Below, piece by piece: positions 44,253-53,396 of a stretch of 64,000 nucleotides of DNA. The stretch comes from JAFKFJ01 sp963786445 (lineage in GTDB: Bacteria > Pseudomonadota > Alphaproteobacteria > Acetobacterales > Acetobacteraceae): contig CAWAZU010000018.1 in the NCBI GenBank assembly GCA_963786445.1, forward strand, positions 1-64,000, written 5' to 3'. Numbering within the stretch: the first letter of the stretch is position 1; each line of letters opens with the position of its first letter. The translations under genes and the position numbers were made by a program. A model generated the notes under the pieces. The model was not told the origin of the DNA, made no database searches, and worked only from the letters and a program-made list of their open reading frames with translations.

Positions 44253-45573
44253 TTGGAACAAGGCGTGAAAACACGACTGCTCGCCTCAATGAACGCCGGC
44301 CGCCTTCTGGTAGTTTGCGGCGCCGGGTTATCAATGGCCGCGCCGAGCAGCTTGCCCTCCGCCAAGGTGGTCGCAGAGCGATGTTTCGACAAATATCAAC
44401 TTGAGTTGGACCCGCTATGTGACGTGAAATTGCGTGGCAACCTGGAGGCGCTAGCCGAACATTTTGCCGGCTTGAACACCCTAAAGTCAGTGTTTATCCA
44501 ACATCTCGTGCCGTGGAACGACTTCCACCGCCCGCCCAATGCCGGCCATGCAGCTGTCGCGGATTTCCTGATCACACGGGCCGCTGCTGCAAGCATCTCT
44601 AGCAACTATGATTTGTTCATCGAGAACAGCGCTTGGTCCTTTTGCGCCGACTTCCGGGGCGCTCTGGACGGAGATGAAGCAATCGCCGATGCGGTGCATT
44701 GGGGGCCCCTCCTGAAGTTCCACGGCTGCTCGAACCGCGACCGTCTGTCGACCGTTTGGGCGCCATCGCAACTAAATGATCCCGTGATCGCGGGCCGGAT
44801 CGCAAAGAGCAAGACCTGGATGGCGGCCAATCTGCGTCAGAAGGACCTTCTAGTCGTCGGATTTTGGTCTGACTGGGAATATCTGAATGCGGTGGTCGAA
44901 CTCGGCACTGGTGGACGTCGATCCCCTGTCGGTGACGGTGATCGATCCGTCACCAACGGAAGCTCTTCAGCAGAAGGCGCCCGAGCTTTGGGACATCGCG
45001 CACGCGAATAACGTGACCTTCTCCCATGTGCGCGAGTTTGGTGCGGTCGCGCTAGACGAATTGCGGCAGGCCTTTTCCTCAAACTATATTCGCCAAGTTT
45101 TGGCAGCTGGTCGAGCGATTTTCGAGGAGAGGACCGGCGCGGCATTCAACGCCGCCATTCTCGATGTCGGCGCATTCGACAGCGAAACGCTCTATGGTTG
45201 GCGGCGGGACGCTGAAGGTGTCCCCGCAACCCAACCAGCAACCCGCCTTCAGCCAGCCAACCATGAGGCTCTTGGCTTTTTCCACCTCGTACTGCGCGAG
45301 GCAGGGGCGACCCCGCAGCCCGCTGGCTATGACCTCAATGGTCGTTCGATACGTGTGATCAACGGAGCTGGCACTTTCCTCAGTTCACTACGGTCCAAAT
45401 TCGTTGAGCCTCCGTCAGCTATATCCGCGGACATCATCGTTGCGGTGGGCGCGACTGACCTCGGCGTTCCAGCGAACGTTGTCCGATCCGGCAGGGTCAA
45501 CGATGTAATTCGCCCAGATGCTGGTGGGAGGTGGTTCGATCTCAAGGGCGCTCTTGTAGAGTTGAACATCTAA
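44253..45573 (+). CDS. SIR2-like NADase, candidate effector of ABC-three-component defence system, one frameshift
   Basis: A ~440-residue protein with an N-terminal SIR2-like domain: VVCGAGLSMAAPSSLPSA near residue 20 is the NAD-binding GAG-x-S motif, SISSNYDLFIENS near residue 113 is the T/S-x-N-Y-D motif, and LKFHGC near residue 154 has the catalytic His. LLVVGFWSDWEYLNAVVE closes the fold. Near 44908 a one-base shift leads into a ~215-residue C-terminal region (VDPLSVTVIDPSP) without a recognised family. The total length is 1 modulo 3, equal to one extra base. Bacterial SIR2 effectors deplete NAD+ on phage infection. The start is TTG 44253 with AGGGG upstream; the TAA overlaps the next ATG. 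Confidence 0.75.
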
Positions 45574-46103
45574 TGGACGTCGCCACCCAAGCTGAAATCG
45601 TCCTTCGTGGCGCTCAATATGGGACCTGGGCCTGGACAAGTGCGTCTGAGCCCGTGATCTGCTTCGAAAATGCTGCTCTCGTCGGATTTCTACACGTCTT
45701 TCCAACGGCTGTTGCCTTGCTCGACGGATGGCAAGCGAGCCAGCAATACGCCTTAGCTCGGCACGCCGCTTCGCTACGGGCGTCAGGTGCGAAGGCCTGG
45801 AATGTGTACTCTGTCTTCCTCACCTCCGATCCGGCGTCTTCGTACACCCGCGCCATCGAACGTCTAGAGGAGGACCTCTCGCACACCCGTAAAATTGCCC
45901 GAGCGGGTGTGCAGACGAAAGAAGACGTGGAAGCGGCCCTACTTCCGCTCATTTCGATCCGGTCCAAACCCTTGCTCGGTGCCTCGCACTTCGAAGACCG
46001 ACTTCGTAGCCGGTTAAAGAGTGTGTCGCCCGAAGCGGTCACTGCGTTCCTGAATGAGACCCCGAGCGTCGAGGTCGCGCGGATATTAGGGGCCAACTCA
46101 TGA
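45573..46103 (+). CDS. Middle component (MC1-like) of ABC-three-component system
   Basis: A 176-residue soluble protein starting at ATG 45573, inside the stop of the SIR2-like gene (TAATG), and ending in ATGA with the ATPase gene. Its mid-section AWNVYSVFLTSDPASSYTRA then IERLEEDLSHTRKIARAG has the W-N-x-Y and D-x-x-x-x-RKI pattern I associate with the ABC-3C middle component 1 / LmuC-type proteins. In those systems this partner bridges the ATPase and the effector. Size, position and motif agree; no domain search could be run. Confidence 0.62.
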   Translation: MDVATQAEIVLRGAQYGTWAWTSASEPVICFENAALVGFLHVFPTAVALLDGWQASQQYALARHAASLRASGAKAWNVYSVFLTSDPASSYTRAIERLEEDLSHTRKIARAGVQTKEDVEAALLPLISIRSKPLLGASHFEDRLRSRLKSVSPEAVTAFLNETPSVEVARILGANS

Positions 46104-48169
46104 TTATCGACTATGTCGAGCCTCTGCGGCTTCCGCGGCTTCCGCAACAAGGTTCGGGTGAATTTCGGCCGCGCCTTTACTGTGATTACTGGGCGAAATG
46201 GGGTCGGCAAAAGCACTCTTTTCGACGCCGTGGAGTTCGCGATCACGGGTGTGATCGATAAATATGCTGTTGAGAAAGCGGCCAAGGAAAGCCTGAGCGA
46301 TTACCTCTGGTGGCGCGGCGAAGGTGTTCCCGAGTCGCACTACGTGACGGTCTCATTCCTCTCGGATGGCGGGGCGAAATTTGAGATTACCCGCACTCGG
46401 GAATCCGGCTCGGATCGCTCACCCGATGAGATTCATCGCGCACTGTGTCACGGCCCCGCACCAGACAACGCTCTAAAGCAACTGACGCGGACATCGATCA
46501 TTCGCGATGAGTGGATCGCGGCGATGAGCCTTGATCTCTCAGAGACTGAGCGGTTCGATCTTGTGCGATCGGCCTTAGGCGCCGCCGAAGGATCCGAACT
46601 AATAGCGAAAGCCAGGGAGGTGGTCACAGCAGCCGATGCGGCCTATACGCGCAACGAGGCTGCATACGAGGACAATCGCTCAAAGTTATCTGACCGTATT
46701 GTTGAGCAATCGGAGGCTCAATCAGAACTTATCGAGGTCTGGAGACATATCAGCCGCACTTCAGACGGTCGCGTCAATCGAACCGACTGCGCCAACCGAT
46801 CTCATTCCTCGTTTGCAGGCAGGACGCCGAGCGCTGGCGACCAGGCGTATAGCGCTCCATAACATGGGCGAAGCGCTCGCGATCGGGCATGACGTCGAGG
46901 CGGCTCAGCAACAGTTCAATGCGCCGCGTGCAAAATCTGAGCGTCGCGCTGCCCGCGAAGCTCTCGAAGAGGCGCAACGCGCAAAGGCGACCGCCGACGA
47001 CGCCATTGCACAGGCACGGCAGCGGGTCGCGCGGGAGGAAGATGCCGACGCCGCCGCGGCGTCATTGACACTGCTCGTGGAGCATGGCGAGCGCCTTGGC
47101 CTTCACAACGAGCATTGCCCTCTATGCGCTGCACATCGCACCAGTCCGGAATTTGCGGCGGGACTTGCGGCAGCCCGGCGACGGATTGCGTCCTTGGCCT
47201 CGGGCGTTCAGCGGGCCCGCGACGAACTCGCATTGGTCGCAACAAATGTACGGCAACCTACCGATGCACTCGCGGCCGCTGGGGCTCGGGTCGCGGCCTA
47301 CGAGGAGGAAGAGGTTCGACTTCGTGCGCGCCAACAGGCTCAAGTGGACTTCTATGATCGTTCGCGCTTGCCGCACGCCTTTATCAATAACTCCGCCGGT
47401 CTCGAGCAAGAGATCGCTGCGGAGCGCAACCGTCTTATCGAACTAGAGCGCGCACTCTTCGTGCTGGAAGCTTCTCAGTTTGTGTCGCGCGTTGCGTCCA
47501 TTGAGAGCAGCATCGCAAGCCTCCGCGATGATCAGGAAAAGCTCGCGGATACAATGCGGAAGTCCCAGGCCGCCCTTACTGTTGCTCGCGACATAGAACG
47601 TTCGGTGCGACGCGTCAGCGCGGAGATTGTTGATGAGCGGCTTGCTCAGATCAGCCCACTCCTGAATGAACTCTACCAGCGGCTGCGTCCTCACGCTGAA
47701 TGGAAGACGATCGACTACAGCATACGTGGCGACGTGCGTAGAATTCCTTAGCCTCAAGGTGGGCGCCGGCCTAAACCCCCAATTCGTTTTCAGCAGCGGG
47801 CAGCGTCGGGCCGCCGGGCTGGCATTCCTTTTGTCTGTTCACCTTGCCCGCGCGTGGACACCGCTCCGTACGTTGCTTCTCGACGATCCGGTTCAGCATA
47901 TTGACGACTTCCGCGCTCTGCAGTTGGTCGAAGTACTCGCTGCGCTTCGCCAAGACGACCGGCAGATCGTATGTGCTGTTGAAGATTCCTCGCTCGCTGA
48001 CTTGCTGTGTCGTCGTCTAGTAAGCACTCATCTACAAGATGGCCGGCAAATCGAGATTGATGTTGACTCCGAAGGATCAGCAAATCTTCTTACCGTTAGA
48101 GACGTTCCGCCAATGCCGTCGGGCGTGTTGCTCCGAAACTCTGGCCTGAAACTCGTTGGGGAAGCCTAA
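46100..48169 (+). CDS. SMC/Rad50-like ABC ATPase with CPLC hook, three frameshifts
   Basis: A ~690-residue SMC-type ATPase, candidate DNA sensor of the system. The intended start is ATG 46100 (MIIDYVE), overlapping the previous stop. A shift near 46118 leads to LCGFRGFRNKVRVNFG and Walker A TVITGRNGVGKSTLFDAV. Long coiled coil follows, interrupted near 46745, with a zinc-hook-like HNEHCPLCAAH at about 47110, then more coiled coil. A shift near 47740 leads to the ABC signature VFSSGQRRAAGLAFLLSV and Walker B TLLLDDPVQHIDDF. Net length is 0 modulo 3, as from three like-signed changes. This matches LmuB-type proteins in layout. Confidence 0.72.
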
Positions 48170-48478
48170 CGCCGGAGAACAAGTCAATCCGGTCAGAAAG
48201 CCGACCACCCTAACAGTGTGCGCAGGCTTAGCGTCATGCAGGATATCGCAAGCATACCGTTGGAGCGCAGAGGCCGCGCAACCTGCTGGGGACGATAACG
48301 GCCGCTTTCTGGCACCACGGAGCAAGGCTCGAGCGGCAGGGGTGGGCGCTAATCGGACCTCGGCATGGGAGTCCCTCTATGTCCACTTCCCACCCAAAGC
48401 CGCAATCCACACATAAGGCACTACGGTCGCACCGACCCGCTTGCCCAGCCCCCCAGGGGCCATGTTAGTTTTCCTGTC
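48170..48478. other. Gap at the right side of the island
   Basis: About 310 bp with no gene recognised. Composition returns toward the backbone. A degenerate non-coding repeat-like stretch (ACGGCCGCTTTCTGGCACC) lies near 48297. It may hold the island's right boundary. Confidence 0.35.
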
Positions 48479-49164
48479 GTGCAGCCCTCCGCTCCCCCCG
48501 CCCCGGCCGACCGCTTCGCCCGCGTGATCGACGGGCTGTGCCGCGGCCTCGCCGCCCGCGGCGCGGGAATGGGGATCGCCATGCCGCTGCTCGCCCTGCT
48601 CTGGTCGCGGCTGCGCCGCACCGCGCTCCGCTTCGCCCGCCTCGCGGAAAAATTCCGCGCCGGCACCCTGCCGCCGCCGCGCCGCCGCCGGCGCGCCCCC
48701 CGCAAGGTCCAGCCCCCGCCGCTGCGGCTGCCGCGCGGCTTCGCCTGGCTCGTGCGCCGGCTGCCGCAGGCCGCGCCGCGGCCTCGCAGTTGCAGCACCT
48801 GCTGGCCGATCCGGCGATGACCGACCTGCTCGCCGCCGCGCCGCAGGCCGGGCGGCTGCTCCGCCCGCTCTGCCAAACGCTGGGGGTGCGCCCGCCGCCC
48901 GCCCTGAGCCTGTCCTCGGGCCGGCCGAAGGCCGGTCCCGTGGGCCGTCCGCCGCCGCCGGTCCGGCTGGCGGCGCCGTCCCGCCCCGCCGTCCCGCCCT
49001 CGCCGCCGCCCGCCCCGATGCCCCGCCCGTTCCGGCCTGACCGCGCGGCGCCCGAGCGCGTCCAAGATAGTCCGATAGAGAAACATATTCGGCGGGCCGG
49101 GCGGCGTTGGCGCATCGGCGGAAAGGTGCGATGTTGGGCCGATCCGCCGAGGAGACCGGGATGA
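48479..49164 (+). CDS. Hypothetical Ala/Pro/Arg-rich protein, frameshifted
   Basis: From GTG 48479 the product reads QPSAPPAPADRFARVIDGLC, then GAGMGIAMPLLALLWSRLRR with one possible membrane-associated helix, then a strongly basic stretch. Near 48775 the frame must change to continue as AAASQLQHLLADPAMTDLLA and onward into a proline-rich tail ending at 49164. The pattern resembles conserved hypothetical proteins of Acetobacteraceae with low-complexity ends. Length is 2 modulo 3. No function can be given. It overlaps the start of the M24 gene by four bases. Confidence 0.5.
48903..48943. repeat. CTGAGCCTGTC-type dispersed repeat inside the proline-rich gene
   Basis: CCTGAGCCTGTCCTCGGGCC followed by GGCCGAAGGCC and GGTCCCG forms an imperfect hairpin (GGCC-x-GGCC). 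Elements starting CCTGAGCCTGTC are common interspersed palindromes in alphaproteobacterial genomes. Here it appears to be translated as part of a low-complexity tail. Confidence 0.4.
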
Positions 49165-50333
49165 CGCGAATCCAGCCGGGCGAGCACGTCCATTTCGCCC
49201 GCGAGGAGTTTGCCCGCCGGCTCGCGGCGGCGACCGCCGAGCTGCAGCGCCGCGGCCTGCGTGCGCTGCTGATGTTCCGCCAGGAGAGCATGTACTGGCT
49301 CACCGGCTACGACACGTTCGGCTACGTCTTTTTCCAGTGCCTCGTGCTGACCGATGACGGGCGGCTGCTGCTGCTGACCCGTGCGCCGGACCGGCTGCAG
49401 GCGCGGTTCACCTCGGTCGTCGAGGATGTGCGCATCTGGGCCGACGCCGCCGACGCGCAGCCGGCACGCGAGCTGCGCGTGCTGCTGCAGGAACTCGGCT
49501 GCGGCGGCGGGACGCTCGGCGTGGAGTGGGACGCCTACGGGCTGACGGCGCGCAACGGCCAGCTGCTGGCGACCGCGCTGGGCGGGTTCGCGACGCTGGT
49601 GGATGCCTCCGACCTGATCTCGCGGCTGCGCCTGGTGAAAAGCCCGGCCGAGATCGCCCATGTCCGCCGCGCCGCCGAGCTGGCCGACGACGCGCTGGCG
49701 GCGGCGGAGCGGCTGGCCGCGCCGGGCGCGTTCGAGGGCGACATCATCGCGGACATGCAGGGCGCGGTGTTCCGCGGCGGCGGCGACGATCCGGCGAACG
49801 AGTACATCATCGGCTCCGGCGCCGGCGCGCAGATGTGCCGCTACTATTCCGGCCGGCGGCGTCTCGATGCCGACGACCAGCTCACGCTGGAGTTCGCCGG
49901 CGCCTGGCGGCACTACCACGCCTGCCTGATGCGCACCTTCCTGATCGGCGATGCCGACCCGCGGCTGGCCGACATGCACGCCGCCTGTGCCGAGGCGCTG
50001 CACGCGGCGGAGGCGGCGCTGCGCCCCGGCGAGCCGCTCGGCGGCGTGTTCGACGCGCACGCGCGCGTGCTGGACGAGCGCGGCCTGCGGACGCAGCGGC
50101 TGAATGCCTGCGGCTATTCGCTCGGCACCACGTTCGCGCCGAACTGGATGGACTGGCCGATGCTGTATGCCGGACAGGCGGTGACGGCGCAGCCGGGCAT
50201 GGTGTTCTTCATCCACATCATCGTCTTCGACGCCGAACGCGGTCTGGCGATGACGCTCGGCCGCACCTCGCTGGTGACGGATGCGGGGGCGGAGGCGCTG
50301 TCGCGCGCGTCGATCGACCTGGTGCGGCGGTGA
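49161..50333 (+). CDS. M24-family hydrolase lacking metal ligands (creatinase/DoeA-like)
   Basis: A 390-residue protein with the creatinase N-terminal domain (ALLMFRQESMYWLTGYDTFG) and a pita-bread C-terminal domain (SPAEIAHVRRAAELADDALA). The five metal ligands of M24 peptidases are replaced: LTLEFAG and HACLMRTF stand where Asp residues should be, CGYSLGTT lacks the His, and FFIHIIVF and AMTLGRTS lack the Glu pair. This is the pattern of metal-free members such as creatinase and ectoine hydrolase, so C-N hydrolysis of a small amide is more likely than peptidase activity. The start ATG 49161 follows GAGGAG. Confidence 0.85.
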   Translation: MTRIQPGEHVHFAREEFARRLAAATAELQRRGLRALLMFRQESMYWLTGYDTFGYVFFQCLVLTDDGRLLLLTRAPDRLQARFTSVVEDVRIWADAADAQPARELRVLLQELGCGGGTLGVEWDAYGLTARNGQLLATALGGFATLVDASDLISRLRLVKSPAEIAHVRRAAELADDALAAAERLAAPGAFEGDIIADMQGAVFRGGGDDPANEYIIGSGAGAQMCRYYSGRRRLDADDQLTLEFAGAWRHYHACLMRTFLIGDADPRLADMHAACAEALHAAEAALRPGEPLGGVFDAHARVLDERGLRTQRLNACGYSLGTTFAPNWMDWPMLYAGQAVTAQPGMVFFIHIIVFDAERGLAMTLGRTSLVTDAGAEALSRASIDLVRR

Positions 50334-50343
50334 CCCGCGGCCG

Positions 50344-51132
50344 TCAGATCGTCTTCAGCATGCCGCCGTCGATGAAATAGGTCGAGCCGACGACATAGCT
50401 GGCACGCTCGGAGCAGAGGAACACGAACAGGTTGGCGATCTCCTCGGGCGCGGCGAAGCGGTCGATCGGCGCGTGCTCGCGCGCCACCCCTTTCAGGTAG
50501 CCTTCCCAGTCGCCGCCGCTCGCCTCGGTGAGCTGCCTGGCCGTCTTGATCCAGTCGGGCGTCAGCACCAGGCCGGGGTTGACCGCATTGACGCGGATGT
50601 TGTGCTTGACCAGTTCGGTCGCCAGCGTCTTCGAGAACATCACCAGCGCCGCCTTGGTGACGTTGTAGATCGGCTCGTACCACAGCGGCTGGCTGGCGCA
50701 GACCGAGGCGTTGTGCAGGATGACGCCGCCGCCGCGGGCGCGCATCGACGGCGCCAGCCCGCGCGCCAGCCGCACCGCCGCCATCACGTGCAGTTCCCAG
50801 TACGCCTGCCATTTCGTGTCCGGCGCGTCGAGGATGGTTTCGTTGCTGCCGGTGCCGGCGTTGTTGACCAGGATGTCGGTGCCGCCGAACGCGCCCGCCG
50901 CCGCGATCAGCGCGTCGCACCCCGAAGCCGTCGCGACATCGCACGCCACGCCGAGCGCGCGCACCTTGTGGCGGGCGGCGATCGCCTGCGCCGCCTCTGC
51001 CACCCGCGGCTGTTGCCGTGCCGCCAGCACGACGTCCACGCCCTCGGCCGCCAGCCCCTCGGCCACGGCCAGCCCGATGCCGACGCTGCCGCCGGTGATG
51101 ACGGCGACCTTGCCGCGCAATCCGAGGTCCAT
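50344..51132 (-). CDS. SDR-family oxidoreductase
   Basis: A 262-residue classical short-chain dehydrogenase. It has VAVITGGSVGIGLAVAEGLA at residues 9-28, DILVNNAGTGSN near residue 85, catalytic Ser in LHNASVCASQ, YNVTKAAL for Tyr-x-x-x-Lys near residue 160, and NPGLVLTPDWIK. The C-terminus YVVGSTYFIDGGMLKTI is the usual family end. It is convergent with the M24 gene and divergent from the sugar importer operon, suggesting a role in metabolism of the imported compound; that is inference only. Confidence 0.92.
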   Translation of the reverse strand: MDLGLRGKVAVITGGSVGIGLAVAEGLAAEGVDVVLAARQQPRVAEAAQAIAARHKVRALGVACDVATASGCDALIAAAGAFGGTDILVNNAGTGSNETILDAPDTKWQAYWELHVMAAVRLARGLAPSMRARGGGVILHNASVCASQPLWYEPIYNVTKAALVMFSKTLATELVKHNIRVNAVNPGLVLTPDWIKTARQLTEASGGDWEGYLKGVAREHAPIDRFAAPEEIANLFVFLCSERASYVVGSTYFIDGGMLKTI

Positions 51133-51279
51133 CGTGTCCTCCCCCGCAACCGTTTGCGCCCAAGCAAGGCACGGCGCGCCGGGAGCGTCAACGCCGCACC
51201 GCCACTCGGTGGACGCTCGCGGCGGCAGGTGCTAGCTGTTTCGGCCGCCGTCGGTGCAACAAGGGCTTGGGAGGAACAT

Positions 51280-52364
51280 ATGGAAGCGTCCAAAGAGGGT
51301 CAGTCCGCCGGCCTGCATCGTCGTACCGTGATCCGTCTCGCCGGCGGGCTGCTCGCCGCGCCGGCGGTGTTGCGCGGGGCGCGCGCGGCCGGCAAGCCGA
51401 CCGTGGTGAACTCGATCCGCTCGCTCACCAACCCCTACCACGCCGTCTGGAACCGCGGCGGTGCCGCGTTCGCCAAATCGGTCGGCGCCGACTACGTCAC
51501 GCTGGTCACCGAGGGCAACAGCGAAAAGGGCGTCTCCGACATCAAAGCGATCCTGGAGAAGACCGGCGGCAACTGCGCTATCAACGTCGATCCCAACGAC
51601 AGCCCCGACGCGCGGCCGATCGTGGAAGCCTGCAAGGCCGCCGGCGGCTTCGTGGTGACGCAGTGGAACAAGCCCGCCGACCTGCATCCCTGGGACTTCA
51701 ACCCGAACTACGTCGCGCACATCTCGTTCAGCGGCGTGCCGTACGGCAAAAAGATGGCCGAGACGCTGTTCGCGGCGATCGGCGGCAAGGGCGGCATCGT
51801 CGCGCTCGGCGGCATCGAATCCAACGTCCCCGCGATCGAGCGCAAGAAGGGGCTGGAGCAGGCGCTGGCCGCCAATCCGGGCGTGAAACTGCTCGACTTC
51901 CAGGTCGCCAACTGGCAGGCCGAGCAGGCGCACGACAAGGTGGCCGCGTGGCTCACGCAGTTCGGCGACGACATCAAGGGCATCTGGGCCGCCAACGACG
52001 ACATGGGCCTCGCCGCCGTGGAGGCGTTGCGCGCCGACGGACGCGCCGGCAAAGTGCCGGTCACCGGCATCGACGGCACCAAGCTCGGGGTCGAGGGCAT
52101 CATGAAGGGCGAGATGGCCGGCACCGTCGCGTGGGACCCGTTCTGGCAGGGCGGCATGGGCCTCTCCATCGCCTACCACGCGAAAACCGGCGCCTTCGAC
52201 CCGGCGACGCAGCCCAAGGAGCACCGCGAGTTCTACGGTCGCGCCACCGTCGTCACGGCGGCCAACGCGAAGCAGGTACTACGCCGACAATTTCCTGAAA
52301 GAGGAAGTGCTGGACTGGAACGACATCTGGGGACGGGTGACCGGCCAGATCCAGTACCGGCTGA
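51280..52364 (+). CDS. Periplasmic sugar-binding protein of ABC importer, two frameshifts
   Basis: First gene of the second CUT2 importer. A twin-arginine-like signal (LHRRTVIRLAGGLLAAPAVL) precedes a type I binding fold with VVNSIRSLTNPYHAVWNRGG, GGIESNVPAIERKKGLEQAL and GIWAANDDMGLAAVEALRAD. Near 52277 a one-base shift is needed to finish as YYADNFLKEEVLDWNDIWGR, and another near 52360 to reach the TGA at 52362-52364. Length is 2 modulo 3, equal to two extra bases. The start ATG 51280 follows GGGAGG. About 360 residues. Ligand unknown, likely a sugar or polyol. Confidence 0.88.
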
Positions 52365-52388
52365 GGCGGCCTGCGTCGTCGCGGCAAC

Positions 52389-53396
52389 GTGGCGTCGGCG
52401 AGCACGATCGGGGCACGGACGGCGGGACGCGGCGCGGCGGCGCCCCGTCGGCGCGTGCGGCTCATCACCTGGGCGCCGTTGCTGGTGCTGGTGCTGCTGT
52501 GCGGCGTGGTCGCCGCGGTCAACCCGCGCTTCCTGCTGTTCGGCAATTTCGTGCGCATCGCGCAGGCGTCGGTGATCCCGCTGGTGCTGGCGATCGGCGC
52601 CACCTTCATCATCCTGATGGGCTCGATCGACCTGTCCATTGAGGGCGTGGTGGCGCTCGGCGCCGTGCTGACCAGCCTGCTGGTGAAGAACGGCGCCAAC
52701 GACCTCGATCTCGGGCTGCTCGGCGTGGCGCTGGTGCTGGCAACCGGCGCGCTGGTCGGGCTGGTCAACGGCGTGATCCATGTGCGGCTGCGCATCCCCT
52801 CGTTCATGGTCACGCTCGGCACCTGGTTCATCGCCGCCGGCATCGCCAACGCGGCGCTCGGCGGCATCGCCGTGCGCATCAACGACCCGCTGGTGCGCGG
52901 CCTGGTGCTGCAGCGCGTGCTGTGGTTTCCGTGGGGCGTGTGGCTGGCGCTGGCGGCGCTCGCGGTCGCGTGGTTCATCCAGGACCACACGCGGCTCGGC
53001 CGCTACATGTACGCGCTTGGCGGCGGCGAGGAACTGGCGGCGCTCTCCGGCATCCCGGCCGCGCGCGTTCGCATCCTGGCGTTCATGCTGGCCGGCGTGT
53101 TCTACGCGCTCGGCGGCGTGCTGTCCGGCGCGGAGCTGGGGCTGGGCAACGCGCAGGTCGGGCAGGGGCGGCTGTTCACCGCGATCACCGCCGTCGTGGT
53201 CGGCGGCACCGCGCTCTCCGGCGGCGAGGGCGGCGTGCTGCAGACGCTGGTGGGCGTGCTGATCGTGACCGTGCTCGCCAACGGCATGGTGCTGATGGGC
53301 GTCTCGCCGAGCATCCAGACCGCGGTGCAGGGCCTGATGATCATTGCCGCCGTGTCGCTCTCGATCGACCGCAAGCGCCTCAGGATCGTCAAGTGA
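52389..53396 (+). CDS. Sugar ABC transporter permease (CUT2/RbsC type)
   Basis: A 335-residue membrane subunit starting at GTG 52389. Marks are VLAIGATFIILMGSIDLSIE near residue 75 and FTAITAVVVGGTALSGGEGG near residue 265, with about eight helices. The next gene begins within its stop codon (GTGA), so ATPase synthesis is coupled. The operon order is binding protein, permease, ATPase, permease, unlike the first importer, whose two permeases are adjacent. Confidence 0.92.
   Translation: MASASTIGARTAGRGAAAPRRRVRLITWAPLLVLVLLCGVVAAVNPRFLLFGNFVRIAQASVIPLVLAIGATFIILMGSIDLSIEGVVALGAVLTSLLVKNGANDLDLGLLGVALVLATGALVGLVNGVIHVRLRIPSFMVTLGTWFIAAGIANAALGGIAVRINDPLVRGLVLQRVLWFPWGVWLALAALAVAWFIQDHTRLGRYMYALGGGEELAALSGIPAARVRILAFMLAGVFYALGGVLSGAELGLGNAQVGQGRLFTAITAVVVGGTALSGGEGGVLQTLVGVLIVTVLANGMVLMGVSPSIQTAVQGLMIIAAVSLSIDRKRLRIVK

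Noticed and set aside
46100..48169. Programmed frameshifting as the explanation for the SMC ATPase breaks
   Set aside because: No slippery heptamer with downstream structure was seen at the three positions, and three programmed shifts in one gene would be extraordinary. Insertions are simpler.
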